Origin: Methylobacterium planeticum
Lineage (GTDB): Bacteria > Pseudomonadota > Alphaproteobacteria > Rhizobiales > Beijerinckiaceae
DNA: 35,458 bases
NCBI RefSeq assembly: GCF_008806345.1
Contig: NZ_VZZJ01000038.1
Location: 1-35,458, forward strand
Reading direction: 5' to 3'
Below are positions 1 to 6,671 of this stretch, one piece after another (the stretch's first letter is position 1; the number at the start of each line of letters is the position of its first letter). Both the position numbers and the translations under genes were made by a program. Under the pieces are notes generated by a model. That model did not search any database, was not told where the DNA came from, and saw only the letters and a list, made by a program, of their open reading frames with translations.

Positions 1-83
1 GCCTGCAGCTCGCCCTCAGGCAAACGCCGCAGATCCGCAGGCGTCGCCAAGCCGTCCAGGGGGGAGGTCACCGAGACTGACAC
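1..83 (-). CDS. dxs: 1-deoxy-D-xylulose-5-phosphate synthase, N-terminal fragment (runs off left edge)
   Basis: Only the first 27 or so codons are inside the window. Read on the minus strand, they give a peptide containing LDGLATPADLRRLPEGEL, which matches the very conserved N-terminus of Dxs (the segment around 'P-x-DLR-x-L'). Dxs condenses pyruvate and glyceraldehyde 3-phosphate in the thiamine-diphosphate-dependent first step of the MEP isoprenoid pathway. I chose the GTG at 83..81 because a GAGG ribosome site lies 8 nt upstream of it. The inner GTG at 71..69 has no such site. Neighbour xseB, just upstream on the same strand, fits, since xseB and dxs are adjacent in many proteobacteria. 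The call rests on a short stretch, so the remaining doubt is about the fragment, not the family. Confidence 0.82.
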   Translation of the reverse strand, partial: MSVSVTSPLDGLATPADLRRLPEGELQ

Positions 84-222
84 AGAACCAACCTCATATC
101 CGGGAGGGAGACGCGCACGCGGCCGGGTGCCGAGGGGGCGGACCGGGGCGTGGGTCGAGGGCGCGCGGCGACCGCGTGCAGGGGAGCTTCAGGCGCATGA
201 GGGGCTCAGGCGCATGGGGATC

Positions 223-516
223 TCAGGCGACGTCGAGGGGCGCGACGCCCTCGGGGCTGCCGTCGGGGCCGAGGGTGATGCGCTGGATGCGCGCCTCGGC
301 CCGCTTCAGCAGCATCTCGCAATGCTGCTTCAGCGCCTCGCCGCGCTCATAGATCGCGACGGATTCATCGAGGGGCACATCGCCGCGCTCGAGGCGCCGC
401 ACGATCTCCTCGAGCTGCTCGAGGGCCGCCTCGAACGGCAGGTTCGCGGCTCCGGGCAGGTTCGCGGTCGCGGGCAGATCGGCCGGCGGGGCGGCGGCAG
501 GTCGGGCGTCGGTCAT
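223..516 (-). CDS. xseB: Exodeoxyribonuclease VII small subunit
   Basis: This 97-residue protein is the small regulatory subunit of exonuclease VII, which with XseA degrades single-stranded DNA into oligonucleotides in the cytoplasm. The family core is plain: FEAALEQLEEIVRRLERG at about residues 28-45, then LDESVAIYERGEAL at 49-62 and a helical LLKRAEARI segment near 69-77. The first 27 residues are a variable Ala/Pro-rich extension. The ATG at 516 starts the frame, with an AAGGG-like site about 9 nt upstream. About 140 bp separate it from dxs on the same strand, so the two probably share a transcript. Length is slightly longer than the usual 75-85 residues because of the N-terminal extension. 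Confidence 0.95.
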   Translation of the reverse strand: MTDARPAAAPPADLPATANLPGAANLPFEAALEQLEEIVRRLERGDVPLDESVAIYERGEALKQHCEMLLKRAEARIQRITLGPDGSPEGVAPLDVA

Positions 517-686
517 CCCTCGTATCCCTTTGGTGCGGTTCTAAGTCCGGGCGGAGGTCGGGCACAACCCTGCGACGGGGGGCCGGCGGCTGATTCGCGG
601 CGGGGGGCGGTGTTTGGGTCACACCCCGGATTTTTATGTCCGGGGCCATACGGCCGCAGCCTCACGCGCAGGCCGACGCGAAGGCC

Positions 687-797
687 AAGTCTCGTGAAGT
701 GCAAGTCTCGCGAAGGCCAAGTCTCGCGAAGGCCAAGTCTCGCGAAGGTCGAGTCTCGCGAAGGTCGAGTCTCGCGAAAGTCGAGTCTCACGCGAAG
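687..797. repeat. 16-bp tandem repeat array, about seven copies
   Basis: Successive 16-bp units of the type AAGTCTCGCGAAGGCC begin at 687, 703, 719, 735, 751, 767 and 783. The middle copies are identical or differ at one or two bases (A/G at position 1, C/T at position 15); the outer ones are degenerate. The array has no spacers. Its last unit overlaps the stop codon (788-790) of the minus-strand tyrosine phosphatase gene. It lies in the gap upstream of xseB. Confidence 0.9.
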
Positions 798-1300
798 ACA
801 AAATGGAAGGGCTCGCCCTCGAAGGCGTCGGCGCCGCGCCCGATCGCCGCGATCGCCGCCACCATGCGGCCGTCGCGCCCGAGGAGCCGGTCCGCGATCT
901 CGACGAACAGGCGGTTCGGCGTCGCCGAGGGCGAGGCCCGGCGCAGCGCCCGGGCGAGGTCCGCCTCGTCGCGCCCCGGGTTGAGGGCGCAGCCGGCGAT
1001 GTAGGCCGCCGCGGTCGAGCGGCTGATGCCGGCGTAGCAGTGGATCACCAGGGGCTTCTCCCGGGGCCAGGCCGCCACGAAGTCGAGGATCTGGCGGACA
1101 TGCGGCTCGCCCGGCAGCACGTGGCCCTCGCGCGCCGCCACGATGTCGCTGACCCCGACGATGCCGTGGCATTCGGCAGCGACGCTCGCCGGCCGCTCGA
1201 CCCGCGACCCCGTCGTCACCAGGGTCAGGATATGGCCGGCGCCGGTGGCGACGACGGTCTCGTGCAGGCGCGAGAGCGAGCAGACATGGACGTGCGGCAT
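788..1300 (-). CDS. Tyrosine/dual-specificity phosphatase-like protein
   Basis: A 170-residue cytoplasmic protein with the cysteine-phosphatase signature HCYAGISRS: Cys88, five residues, then Arg94, preceded by His87. This C-x5-R loop is the catalytic phosphate-binding loop of the protein tyrosine phosphatase superfamily, in which the Cys forms a phospho-enzyme intermediate. Asp52 in the preceding loop is a candidate general acid. The rest is a compact single domain with no signal peptide or membrane segment. It is the last gene of a minus-strand operon, 6 bp after the HD hydrolase gene. The substrate cannot be deduced; protein, nucleotide or inositol phosphates are all possible in this superfamily. 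Its 3' end runs into a 16-bp tandem repeat array. Confidence 0.85.
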   Translation of the reverse strand: MPHVHVCSLSRLHETVVATGAGHILTLVTTGSRVERPASVAAECHGIVGVSDIVAAREGHVLPGEPHVRQILDFVAAWPREKPLVIHCYAGISRSTAAAYIAGCALNPGRDEADLARALRRASPSATPNRLFVEIADRLLGRDGRMVAAIAAIGRGADAFEGEPFHFVFA

Positions 1301-1306
1301 CGCCGA

Positions 1307-1900
1307 TCAGGACTCCATCAGGGCACGGAACCGGTCGAGGTAGCGCCCCTGCGCCTCAGCGGTGGGCCAGGGCTCGGCCAGGGCCTCGGCCCCGGGGGGC
1401 AGGGGCTCGGGCCGGCCGAAGAACCGCGTCGCCTCCTCGGCCGAGAAGCCCGCCAGGCGCGTCGCCTCGAGCCGGGCCGCGAGCCGGTCGGCCCGCTTGA
1501 CGAGGCGGAGGAAGGCCGGGCTCGGGGCCGGCATGCCGAAGCGCACGCGGATCGCCGCGAGGAGCCGGCGCTCCACGGCCTTGTAGGAATCGCCGATCGC
1601 CGCCTTGAAGGGCGAGATGATGTCGCCGATCACGTATTCGGGGGCATCGTGCAGCAGCAGCTCCAGCCCCTCGGCCGGCCCGTGCGCGGGCAGGAGATGG
1701 CGGCCGATCGCCTCGACGAGGAGGGAGTGCTGCGCCACCGAGAACACGTGCGGGCCCGCCGTCTGCCCGTTCCAGCGGGCGACGCGGGCGAGGCCGTGGG
1801 CGATGTCGGCGATCTCGATGTCGAGGGGCGAGGGGTCGAGGAGGTCGAGGCGGCGGCCCGACAGCATCCGTTGCCACGCCCGCGGCGGGCGGGCGCTCAT
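1307..1900 (-). CDS. HD-domain phosphohydrolase (YfbR-like)
   Basis: The 197-residue product carries the HD metal-dependent phosphohydrolase pattern: His58 in FSVAQHSL, the His84-Asp85 doublet in LLLHDAPE, and Asp138 in KRADRLAA. In YfbR-type enzymes these ligands bind a divalent metal and hydrolyse deoxynucleoside 5'-monophosphates. The frame stays open further upstream, but I start at the ATG at 1900..1898, because it overlaps the tag stop codon by 4 bp (ATGA), the normal sign of translational coupling, and because upstream sequence lies in tag in another frame. It is the middle gene of tag / HD hydrolase / phosphatase. Nucleotide-pool cleaning next to a base-excision glycosylase makes sense, but the joint role is inference. 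Confidence 0.85.
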   Translation of the reverse strand: MSARPPRAWQRMLSGRRLDLLDPSPLDIEIADIAHGLARVARWNGQTAGPHVFSVAQHSLLVEAIGRHLLPAHGPAEGLELLLHDAPEYVIGDIISPFKAAIGDSYKAVERRLLAAIRVRFGMPAPSPAFLRLVKRADRLAARLEATRLAGFSAEEATRFFGRPEPLPPGAEALAEPWPTAEAQGRYLDRFRALMES

Positions 1901-2529
1901 CGGGACCGGTCCGGCCCGTCCTGCCCGAGGGCGGCGCAGGCCGGGTGCCGGTGGCAGCCGACGAGGTGGTCGTTGACGAGGCCGACCGCCTGCATGAACG
2001 CGTGCACGATGGTGGGCCCGACGAAGGCGAAGCCCTCCGCCTTGAGGGCCTTCGAGATCCGGCGGGACACCTCCGTCTCGGTGGCGATCTCGACGCGGCT
2101 GCGGGCGCCTCCCTGGAGCGGGCGGCCCTCCACGAAGTCCCAGAGGAAGCGCGAGAATCCCGGCCCCCGGTCCTCGATCCGCAGGAAGGCGCGGGCGCCC
2201 GCGATCGTGCCGACGATCTTGGCGCGGTTCCGGATGATGCCCGCATCGTTCATCAGCCGGGCCACGTCGTCCTCGGTGTAGCGGGCGATGGCCTCCGGAT
2301 CGAACCCGTCGAAGGCACGCCGGAAGCCGTCCCGCCGCTTCAGGATGGTGATCCAGGACAATCCGGCCTGGAACCCGTCGAGGATCAGCTTTTCGTAGAG
2401 CGCGCGCCCATCGCGCTCGGGCACGCCCCACTCGGTGTCGTGATAGGCCACGTAGACCGGGTCGAGCCCGGCCCACCAGCAGCGCGGGCAACCGTCGGGA
2501 TGGATGATGAGGCCGGTTTCCGCGGACAT
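1897..2529 (-). CDS. tag: DNA-3-methyladenine glycosylase I
   Basis: A 210-residue enzyme that removes 3-methyladenine from alkylated DNA, the first step of base-excision repair. Family hallmarks are visible: a CPRCWW motif with Cys14 and Cys17 at the N-terminus, YHDTEWGVP (residues 29-37), YEKLILDGFQAGLSW (45-59) containing the proposed catalytic Glu46, and a C-terminal HLVGCHRHPAC segment. The N-terminal Cys and His and the C-terminal His and Cys form the 'zinc snap' known from E. coli Tag. ATG at 2529 opens the frame. It is the first gene of the three-gene minus-strand operon and overlaps the HD hydrolase by 4 bp. Its promoter should lie in the repeat-rich region upstream. Confidence 0.96.
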   Translation of the reverse strand: MSAETGLIIHPDGCPRCWWAGLDPVYVAYHDTEWGVPERDGRALYEKLILDGFQAGLSWITILKRRDGFRRAFDGFDPEAIARYTEDDVARLMNDAGIIRNRAKIVGTIAGARAFLRIEDRGPGFSRFLWDFVEGRPLQGGARSRVEIATETEVSRRISKALKAEGFAFVGPTIVHAFMQAVGLVNDHLVGCHRHPACAALGQDGPDRSR

Positions 2530-2685
2530 CCGCCCGCTTTAGCGGGCGCCTCGGGAAACGCCAATGCGTGGCGGGGCCTCGGACGACGGGCGCGCGCCGG
2601 GTGAGGGGCGCCGCCCGCGCCGGATCTCATCCCCGCCTTGTCCTGCCGGTCTCGCCGGCCGGCCCGCCGGAACGACGATGCGCCC

Positions 2686-2707
2686 ACCTCTCCCGTCCGG
2701 GAGAGGT
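2686..2707. repeat. Palindrome of the CTCTCCCG...CGGGAGAG type (copy 1)
   Basis: Two perfect 10-bp arms, ACCTCTCCCG and CGGGAGAGGT, are separated by 2 bp. Two further copies of the same arm sequence follow within 200 bp (2794-2813 and 2878-2897), which marks it as a dispersed intergenic palindrome of the REP kind rather than a gene-specific terminator. Confidence 0.85.
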
Positions 2708-2728
2708 CGAGTGCGCGGCACGCGCACC

Positions 2729-2772
2729 GGGTGAGGGGTGCGGATTATCCTGAGAGCCCGCACCCCTCACCC
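2729..2772. repeat. 15-bp inverted repeat within the palindrome cluster
   Basis: GGGTGAGGGGTGCGG at 2729-2743 is the exact reverse complement of 2758-2772, with a 14-nt A/T-containing loop between them. It would form a very stable hairpin in RNA or a cruciform in DNA. It sits between palindrome copies 1 and 2. The whole 2530-2966 stretch holds no credible gene and appears to be a mosaic of these elements. Confidence 0.85.
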
Positions 2773-2793
2773 CGGCCCGCTTCCGCGGGCAAA

Positions 2794-2813
2794 CCTCTCC
2801 CGCGCGGGAGAGG
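2794..2813. repeat. 20-bp perfect palindrome (copy 2)
   Basis: CCTCTCCCGC followed directly by its reverse complement GCGGGAGAGG. Same arm sequence as copies 1 and 3. Confidence 0.85.
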
Positions 2814-2877
2814 GGGCGCGGCGTGCCACCCGCGCCACCCCGGAACCACGACTCACTCCGGACGGCGGCCCGCCCCA

Positions 2878-2897
2878 CCTCTCCCGCACGGGCGAGG
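2878..2897. repeat. Imperfect palindrome (copy 3)
   Basis: CCTCTCCCG and CGGGCGAGG arms around CA; one mismatch relative to copies 1 and 2. Confidence 0.75.
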
Positions 2898-2966
2898 GGG
2901 CGCATCGCGCTGCCCGCGCGGGGTCCGTCGGCCCGGGGCCGCGACGGCGTCCCGCTCCGGCGCCGG

Positions 2967-3824
2967 TCAGACCGCGCTGGCATCCGCGGCGGTGGGCCAG
3001 GGGAAGGTCGCGAAGGCGGGCTTCTCGACGCCCAGGATGCGGCCGTCGGCCCGGAGGATCTCGCCGGCCGCGAGGGCGTCGGCGAGGCGGTCGAGGCGCA
3101 ACAGGGCGAGGCCGCGGGCGCCCGCGTGGCTGCCCGTGGTCCCGAGGCTCCTCTGGCCGGCGCCGACCTCGCTGCCCGCGGGCGCGGCCTCGCCGTCCCG
3201 GTAGACGACGGGGACGCAGCGGGTGCGGGCGGTGCCGCGGTGCTGCATGCGCGAGACCACCTCCTGGCCGACGTAGCAGCCCTTGCGGAAATCGACGCCG
3301 CCGAGCTGGTCCATCAGGGCCTCGTGCGGGAAGGCGTCGCCGAAGGGGAAGTCGCGGCCGGCCTCGGGCACCCCGAGGGCAATGCGGTGGGCGTGGTAGG
3401 CGGCCTCGGTGGCATCCGCCGAGAAGGCCGCCTCCGCCGCGTAGAGGCGGGCGCCGAGGCCGGGCAGGCGCCCGTCCGCGGCGGCGTCGACCCCGGCCGC
3501 GCTCCGCGCCCCGTCCCAGGCGGCCGCCACCGCGACGGTGGGGTCGGCCGCGATCGCCACCTTGGCGCGCAGGCGGTAGAGGCCGAGGCGCCTGGCGAGG
3601 TCGGCCGCGCGCTCGGCCGCGACGTCGAGGCGGAAGCCGTCCGGCCTGCGCGAGATCAGGAAATCGAACTGGATCTTGCCCTGGGGCGTCAGCAGGGCGC
3701 CGAGCCGCGCCTCGCCCTCGGGCAGGGTCTCGACGTTGCAGGTGAGCACGCCTTGCAGGAAGTCCTGCGCCGCCTCGCCCGTGACGGTGACGATGGCGCG
3801 GTCCGGCAACAGGGCGATCGGCAT
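2967..3824 (-). CDS. ygfZ: YgfZ/GcvT-like folate-binding protein
   Basis: A 285-residue cytoplasmic protein of the YgfZ family, a relative of the GcvT aminomethyltransferase that binds tetrahydrofolate and supports assembly or repair of certain iron-sulfur enzymes. The diagnostic motif KGCYVGQEV occurs at residues 181-189, with the conserved Cys183. The N-terminal segment (FLQGVLTCNVETL, then LLTPQGKIQFDFL near 44-56) is also typical. The frame is open far upstream, but the ATG at 3824..3822 fits the family start and leaves a 129-bp divergent promoter region before the dihydroorotase-like gene. Its link to iron-sulfur metabolism is notable because a full suf operon lies 20 kb away. Confidence 0.93.
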   Translation of the reverse strand: MPIALLPDRAIVTVTGEAAQDFLQGVLTCNVETLPEGEARLGALLTPQGKIQFDFLISRRPDGFRLDVAAERAADLARRLGLYRLRAKVAIAADPTVAVAAAWDGARSAAGVDAAADGRLPGLGARLYAAEAAFSADATEAAYHAHRIALGVPEAGRDFPFGDAFPHEALMDQLGGVDFRKGCYVGQEVVSRMQHRGTARTRCVPVVYRDGEAAPAGSEVGAGQRSLGTTGSHAGARGLALLRLDRLADALAAGEILRADGRILGVEKPAFATFPWPTAADASAV

Positions 3825-3953
3825 GGCGACTCCGGTGATCGAGGGGGGGCTCAAGCATTGCGCGGCCCCGGGCGCTGACATAAGCCGCCCCTGCCCGGGG
3901 CTCAATCCGGGCCGCCTGTCCCCTGAGAGACCCGCCCGCACGGAGCGCCCCCG

Positions 3954-5288
3954 ATGGACCAGCCCTTCGACCTCCTCCTCACCGGCGGCACGGTGGTGAA
4001 CCAGGACGGCGAGCACGCCGCCGATCTCGGCATCCGCGGCGGGCGCATCGCGGCGGTCGGCGACCTCGCCGGCGCGCCGGCGCAGGAGCGCCGGGATTGC
4101 GGCGGCCTCCACCTCCTGCCCGGCGTCATCGACACGCAGGTGCATTTCCGCGAGCCCGGCCTCGACCACAAGGAGGATCTCGAATCGGGCTCGCGCGCGG
4201 CCGTGATGGGCGGCGTCACCACGGTGTTCGAGATGCCGAACACCGACCCGCAGACCACGAGCGCGGCGGCGCTCGCCGACAAGATCGCCCGGGCGCATCA
4301 CCGGATGCATTGCGACTTCGCCTTCTGGGTCGGGGGCACGCACGAGAACGCGCACGAGGTCGCCGCGCTCGAGCGCCTGCCGGGGGCCGCCGGCATCAAG
4401 GTCTTCGTCGGCTCCTCCACCGGCTCGCTCCTCGTCGAGGACGATGACGGGGTGCGCGCGATCCTGAGCCGGATCCGCCGCCGCGCCGCCTTCCACGCCG
4501 AGGACGAGCCGATGCTGCGCGCCCGCAGGGACCTGCGGGTGCCGGGCGATCCGTCCTCGCACCCGGTCTGGCGCTCGCCGGAGGCGGCCCTGACGGCGAC
4601 GCGGCGCCTCGTGGCGCTCGCGCAGGAGACCGGCGCGCGCATCCACATCCTGCACGTCTCCACCGCGGAGGAGATGCGGTACCTCGCCGGACACAAGGAC
4701 GTGGCGAGCGTCGAGGTGACGCCGCACCACCTCACCCTCGACGGGACGGAGGCCTATGCGCGCCTCGGCACCCTGGTGCAGATGAACCCGCCGGTGCGCG
4801 ACGCCGCCCATCGCGACGGGATCTGGTGGGGCCTGCGCCAGGGCGTCGCCGATATCCTCGGCTCCGACCACGCGCCGCACACCCTCGACGAGAAGGCCAA
4901 GCCCTACCCGGATTCGCCCTCGGGCATGACCGGCGTGCAGACGCTGGTGCCGATCATGCTCGACCACGTGGCGGCGGGCCGGCTCTCGCTGGCGCGCCTC
5001 GTCGACCTGACGAGCGCCGGACCGAAGCGCCTGTTCGGCATCGCCCGCAAGGGCCGCCTCGCGGTGGGCTACGACGCGGACGTGACGGTGGTGGACCTGA
5101 AGCGCCGCGAGACCATCCGCAACGGCTGGATCGCCTCGAAATGCGGCTGGACCCCCTATGACGGCGTCACCGTGACCGGCTGGCCGGTCGGCACGCTGGT
5201 GCGCGGAACCCCGGTGATGTGGCAGGGCGAACTGGCCCGGCCCGGCACGGGGGAGGCGGTGCGGTTCGAGGAGACGCTCGCCGCCTGA
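3954..5288 (+). CDS. Dihydroorotase-family amidohydrolase
   Basis: A 444-residue amidohydrolase of the dihydroorotase (COG0044) type, which in pyrimidine synthesis interconverts carbamoyl-aspartate and dihydroorotate. Visible landmarks are LPGVIDTQVHFREPG (55-69), FEMPNTDP (92-99), GIKVFVGSSTG (147-157) with Lys149 as the candidate carbamylated metal bridge, His181, HILHVS (231-236) with metal-ligand His234, and SDHAPHT (304-310) with catalytic Asp305. One oddity: the usual first-metal motif is D-x-H-x-H, but here it reads D60-T-Q-V-H64, so the first histidine is glutamine. The enzyme may bind one metal differently or have a different or reduced activity. It diverges from ygfZ. Family assignment is firm; true dihydroorotase activity is less so. 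Confidence 0.9.
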   Translation: MDQPFDLLLTGGTVVNQDGEHAADLGIRGGRIAAVGDLAGAPAQERRDCGGLHLLPGVIDTQVHFREPGLDHKEDLESGSRAAVMGGVTTVFEMPNTDPQTTSAAALADKIARAHHRMHCDFAFWVGGTHENAHEVAALERLPGAAGIKVFVGSSTGSLLVEDDDGVRAILSRIRRRAAFHAEDEPMLRARRDLRVPGDPSSHPVWRSPEAALTATRRLVALAQETGARIHILHVSTAEEMRYLAGHKDVASVEVTPHHLTLDGTEAYARLGTLVQMNPPVRDAAHRDGIWWGLRQGVADILGSDHAPHTLDEKAKPYPDSPSGMTGVQTLVPIMLDHVAAGRLSLARLVDLTSAGPKRLFGIARKGRLAVGYDADVTVVDLKRRETIRNGWIASKCGWTPYDGVTVTGWPVGTLVRGTPVMWQGELARPGTGEAVRFEETLAA

Positions 5289-5307
5289 GGGGGCCGCCCC
5301 GGTCGAT

Positions 5308-5325
5308 GCGCGCCGGCCGGCGCGC
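5308..5325. terminator. 18-bp GC palindrome between convergent genes
   Basis: GCGCGCCGGCCGGCGCGC is perfectly self-complementary and lies between the stop of the dihydroorotase-like gene (plus) and the stop of the small minus-strand gene. Position suggests a two-way terminator, but no T-tract follows on either strand. Confidence 0.45.
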
Positions 5326-5330
5326 CCGCG

Positions 5331-5585
5331 TCAATGATGCAGGGTCGTCGTGAAGGCGCCGCCGCGGATGCGCTCGGGGAAGCCCTCCGCGTAGCGGGCG
5401 GTGGCTTCCTCGCCGTAGGTTGTGACGAGTTCCTGGAACGCCGCGAACAGCGCGGCCTGGGCCATGCAATCCCCGTCGAGGCCGTCGAGACAGCCCTCGG
5501 CGAACGCCTCCGAGACGTAACTCAGCGCGGCGCGCTTCTCGTCGACGTCCGCCTCGAAGGGCGCGGGTGCGGAGAGATTCTGCAT
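5331..5585 (-). CDS. Conserved-looking small protein of unknown function
   Basis: An 84-residue, acidic, mostly helical protein that I do not recognise with confidence. It has no signal peptide, membrane segment or metal motif. Two cysteines lie at residues 32 and 40 within a helix-rich middle (EGCLDGLDGDCMAQAALFAA). The ATG at 5585 has only a weak upstream ribosome site. Coding is supported by ordinary amino-acid composition, in contrast to the Arg/Pro-rich translations of the other frames, and by an orderly fit between the palindrome at 5308 and the next gene. It could be a small adaptor or regulatory protein; nothing in the sequence decides. Confidence 0.65.
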   Translation of the reverse strand: MQNLSAPAPFEADVDEKRAALSYVSEAFAEGCLDGLDGDCMAQAALFAAFQELVTTYGEEATARYAEGFPERIRGGAFTTTLHH

Positions 5586-5692
5586 GGGATCACGGCATCA
5601 GTTGCGTCGGGAGAGAGGCCCGACGTGAGGCCAGGATGATAGGCGGCCCCGGCGCGCCCGACCAGCCGGGAATTGCGAAGAGGTTAACGCGA

Positions 5693-5715
5693 GGGCTCGA
5701 ATTAGCCCGTTTTTT
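5693..5715 (+). terminator. Intrinsic-terminator-like hairpin with T-tract, plus-strand orientation
   Basis: GGGCT (5693-5697), loop CGAATT, AGCCC (5704-5708), then G and six T. The stem is only 5 bp but the T-tract is textbook. It faces the plus strand although the genes on both sides are on the minus strand, so it would stop antisense or read-through transcripts, or end an unseen small RNA. Confidence 0.5.
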
Positions 5716-5745
5716 CCAAGGCGCGCCCCCTGTGTCGCGGCTGCA

Positions 5746-6207
5746 TCAGCCTCCGAAACGGGCCGCCAGGCCGTGGGACAGGCGCTCGCCCTCCGCGACG
5801 AAACGCCCGGCCGCCTCGTGGGCCGCCGAGGTGCAGACCCGGTAGGTGAGGGCGTAGCCGCGATAGCCGCGGTTATAGGCCCCGGCGAGGCGGTCGCGCC
5901 GGGTCGGGGTGACGCCCTCGGCCTCGATCAGGGCCTTCATCCGGGCGGGCCACTCGGCGGCGTCCGGCTCGGCGCAGAGGCCGCGCAGGAAGGCGAGGGA
6001 CCCGATGATCTCGGACAGGCGCATCAGCTCCCGGTCGTAGGGCGCGGGCGGCGGCTCGGGGGGCGGGGGCGGCTCCTTCTCGGGGGCCTTGGCGGCGGGC
6101 TTCTGCGTGCCGCGCGACTGGGCCGGGGCGGGGTCGGGCGCGGATGCCAGGCAGGCCGCGAGGCCCGCGAGGACCAGGGTCGGGAGCAACCGGGCGCGGG
6201 ACGTCAC
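5746..6207 (-). CDS. Secreted TIGR02301-like conserved protein
   Basis: A 153-residue exported protein of unknown function. It opens with a signal peptide (hydrophobic stretch LLPTLVLAGLAACLASAP, probable cleavage near residue 29) and a Lys/Pro-rich linker at about 36-56. The rest resembles the TIGR02301 family of Hyphomicrobiales: PYDRELMRLSEIIGSLAFLR at 56-75, then a helical domain with cysteines near residues 77 and 125 that could pair in the periplasm. The start is a GTG at 6207..6205 that overlaps the Nudix gene stop by 4 bp (GTGA). It is the last gene of a four-gene overlapping minus-strand operon. Function is unknown; envelope localisation is the only firm statement. Confidence 0.82.
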   Translation of the reverse strand: MTSRARLLPTLVLAGLAACLASAPDPAPAQSRGTQKPAAKAPEKEPPPPPEPPPAPYDRELMRLSEIIGSLAFLRGLCAEPDAAEWPARMKALIEAEGVTPTRRDRLAGAYNRGYRGYALTYRVCTSAAHEAAGRFVAEGERLSHGLAARFGG

Positions 6208-6671
6208 GCGGGCGTCTCCGCGCGATGCCGGGCCGCCACCGCGAAGGCTTCCGCCAGGGTGCCGTCGAGGCCGGGCGTCGTCGCGAGCGCGGCGATCTCG
6301 CCGGGCTCGGCCCAGCGCACCGCCAGGGCCTCGGGGCCCGGCAGCGGCTCGCCCCCCCGCCAGAGCGCGGCGTGGGGATGCACGACGTAATGGTGGCGCA
6401 CCCGGTCCTCCCCGTCGCGGACGATGATCTCGGTCGGGCTGAGGACGCCGATGACCACCGCCTCGACGGCGCCGACCTCCTCCTGCAATTCGCGCAGGGC
6501 CGCGCCCGCCAGTGCCTCGCCGGCCTCGACGAGGCCGCCCGGCAGGGTCCAGACCCCGCGCATCGGCTCGTTGGCGCGGGCGGCGAGCAGCACGCGGCCG
6601 TCGCGGATCACCGCGATCGAGGCGCCCACGAAGGGCCGGGCCGGAAACAGGCGGCCATCTTCCTCGCTCAC
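6204..6671 (-). CDS. Nudix hydrolase
   Basis: A 155-residue hydrolase of nucleoside diphosphates linked to another group. The Nudix box G-x5-E-x7-RE-x2-EE-x-G is complete: Gly46, Glu52, Arg60-Glu61, Glu64-Glu65 and Gly67 in a GGLVEAGEALAGAALRELQE stretch. The start of the domain (VGASIAVIRDGRVLLAAR) is a typical Nudix beta strand pair, and MRGVWTLPGG precedes the box. The GTG at 6671..6669 overlaps the preceding gene's TGA by 4 bp. The substrate cannot be told; an ADP-ribose or oxidised nucleotide type would fit the small size. It lies between two exported proteins, but itself lacks any export signal. Confidence 0.92.
   Translation of the reverse strand: MSEEDGRLFPARPFVGASIAVIRDGRVLLAARANEPMRGVWTLPGGLVEAGEALAGAALRELQEEVGAVEAVVIGVLSPTEIIVRDGEDRVRHHYVVHPHAALWRGGEPLPGPEALAVRWAEPGEIAALATTPGLDGTLAEAFAVAARHRAETPA

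Noticed and set aside
687..797. CRISPR array
   Set aside because: Units are directly adjacent with no spacers and only 16 bp long; no cas genes are near.
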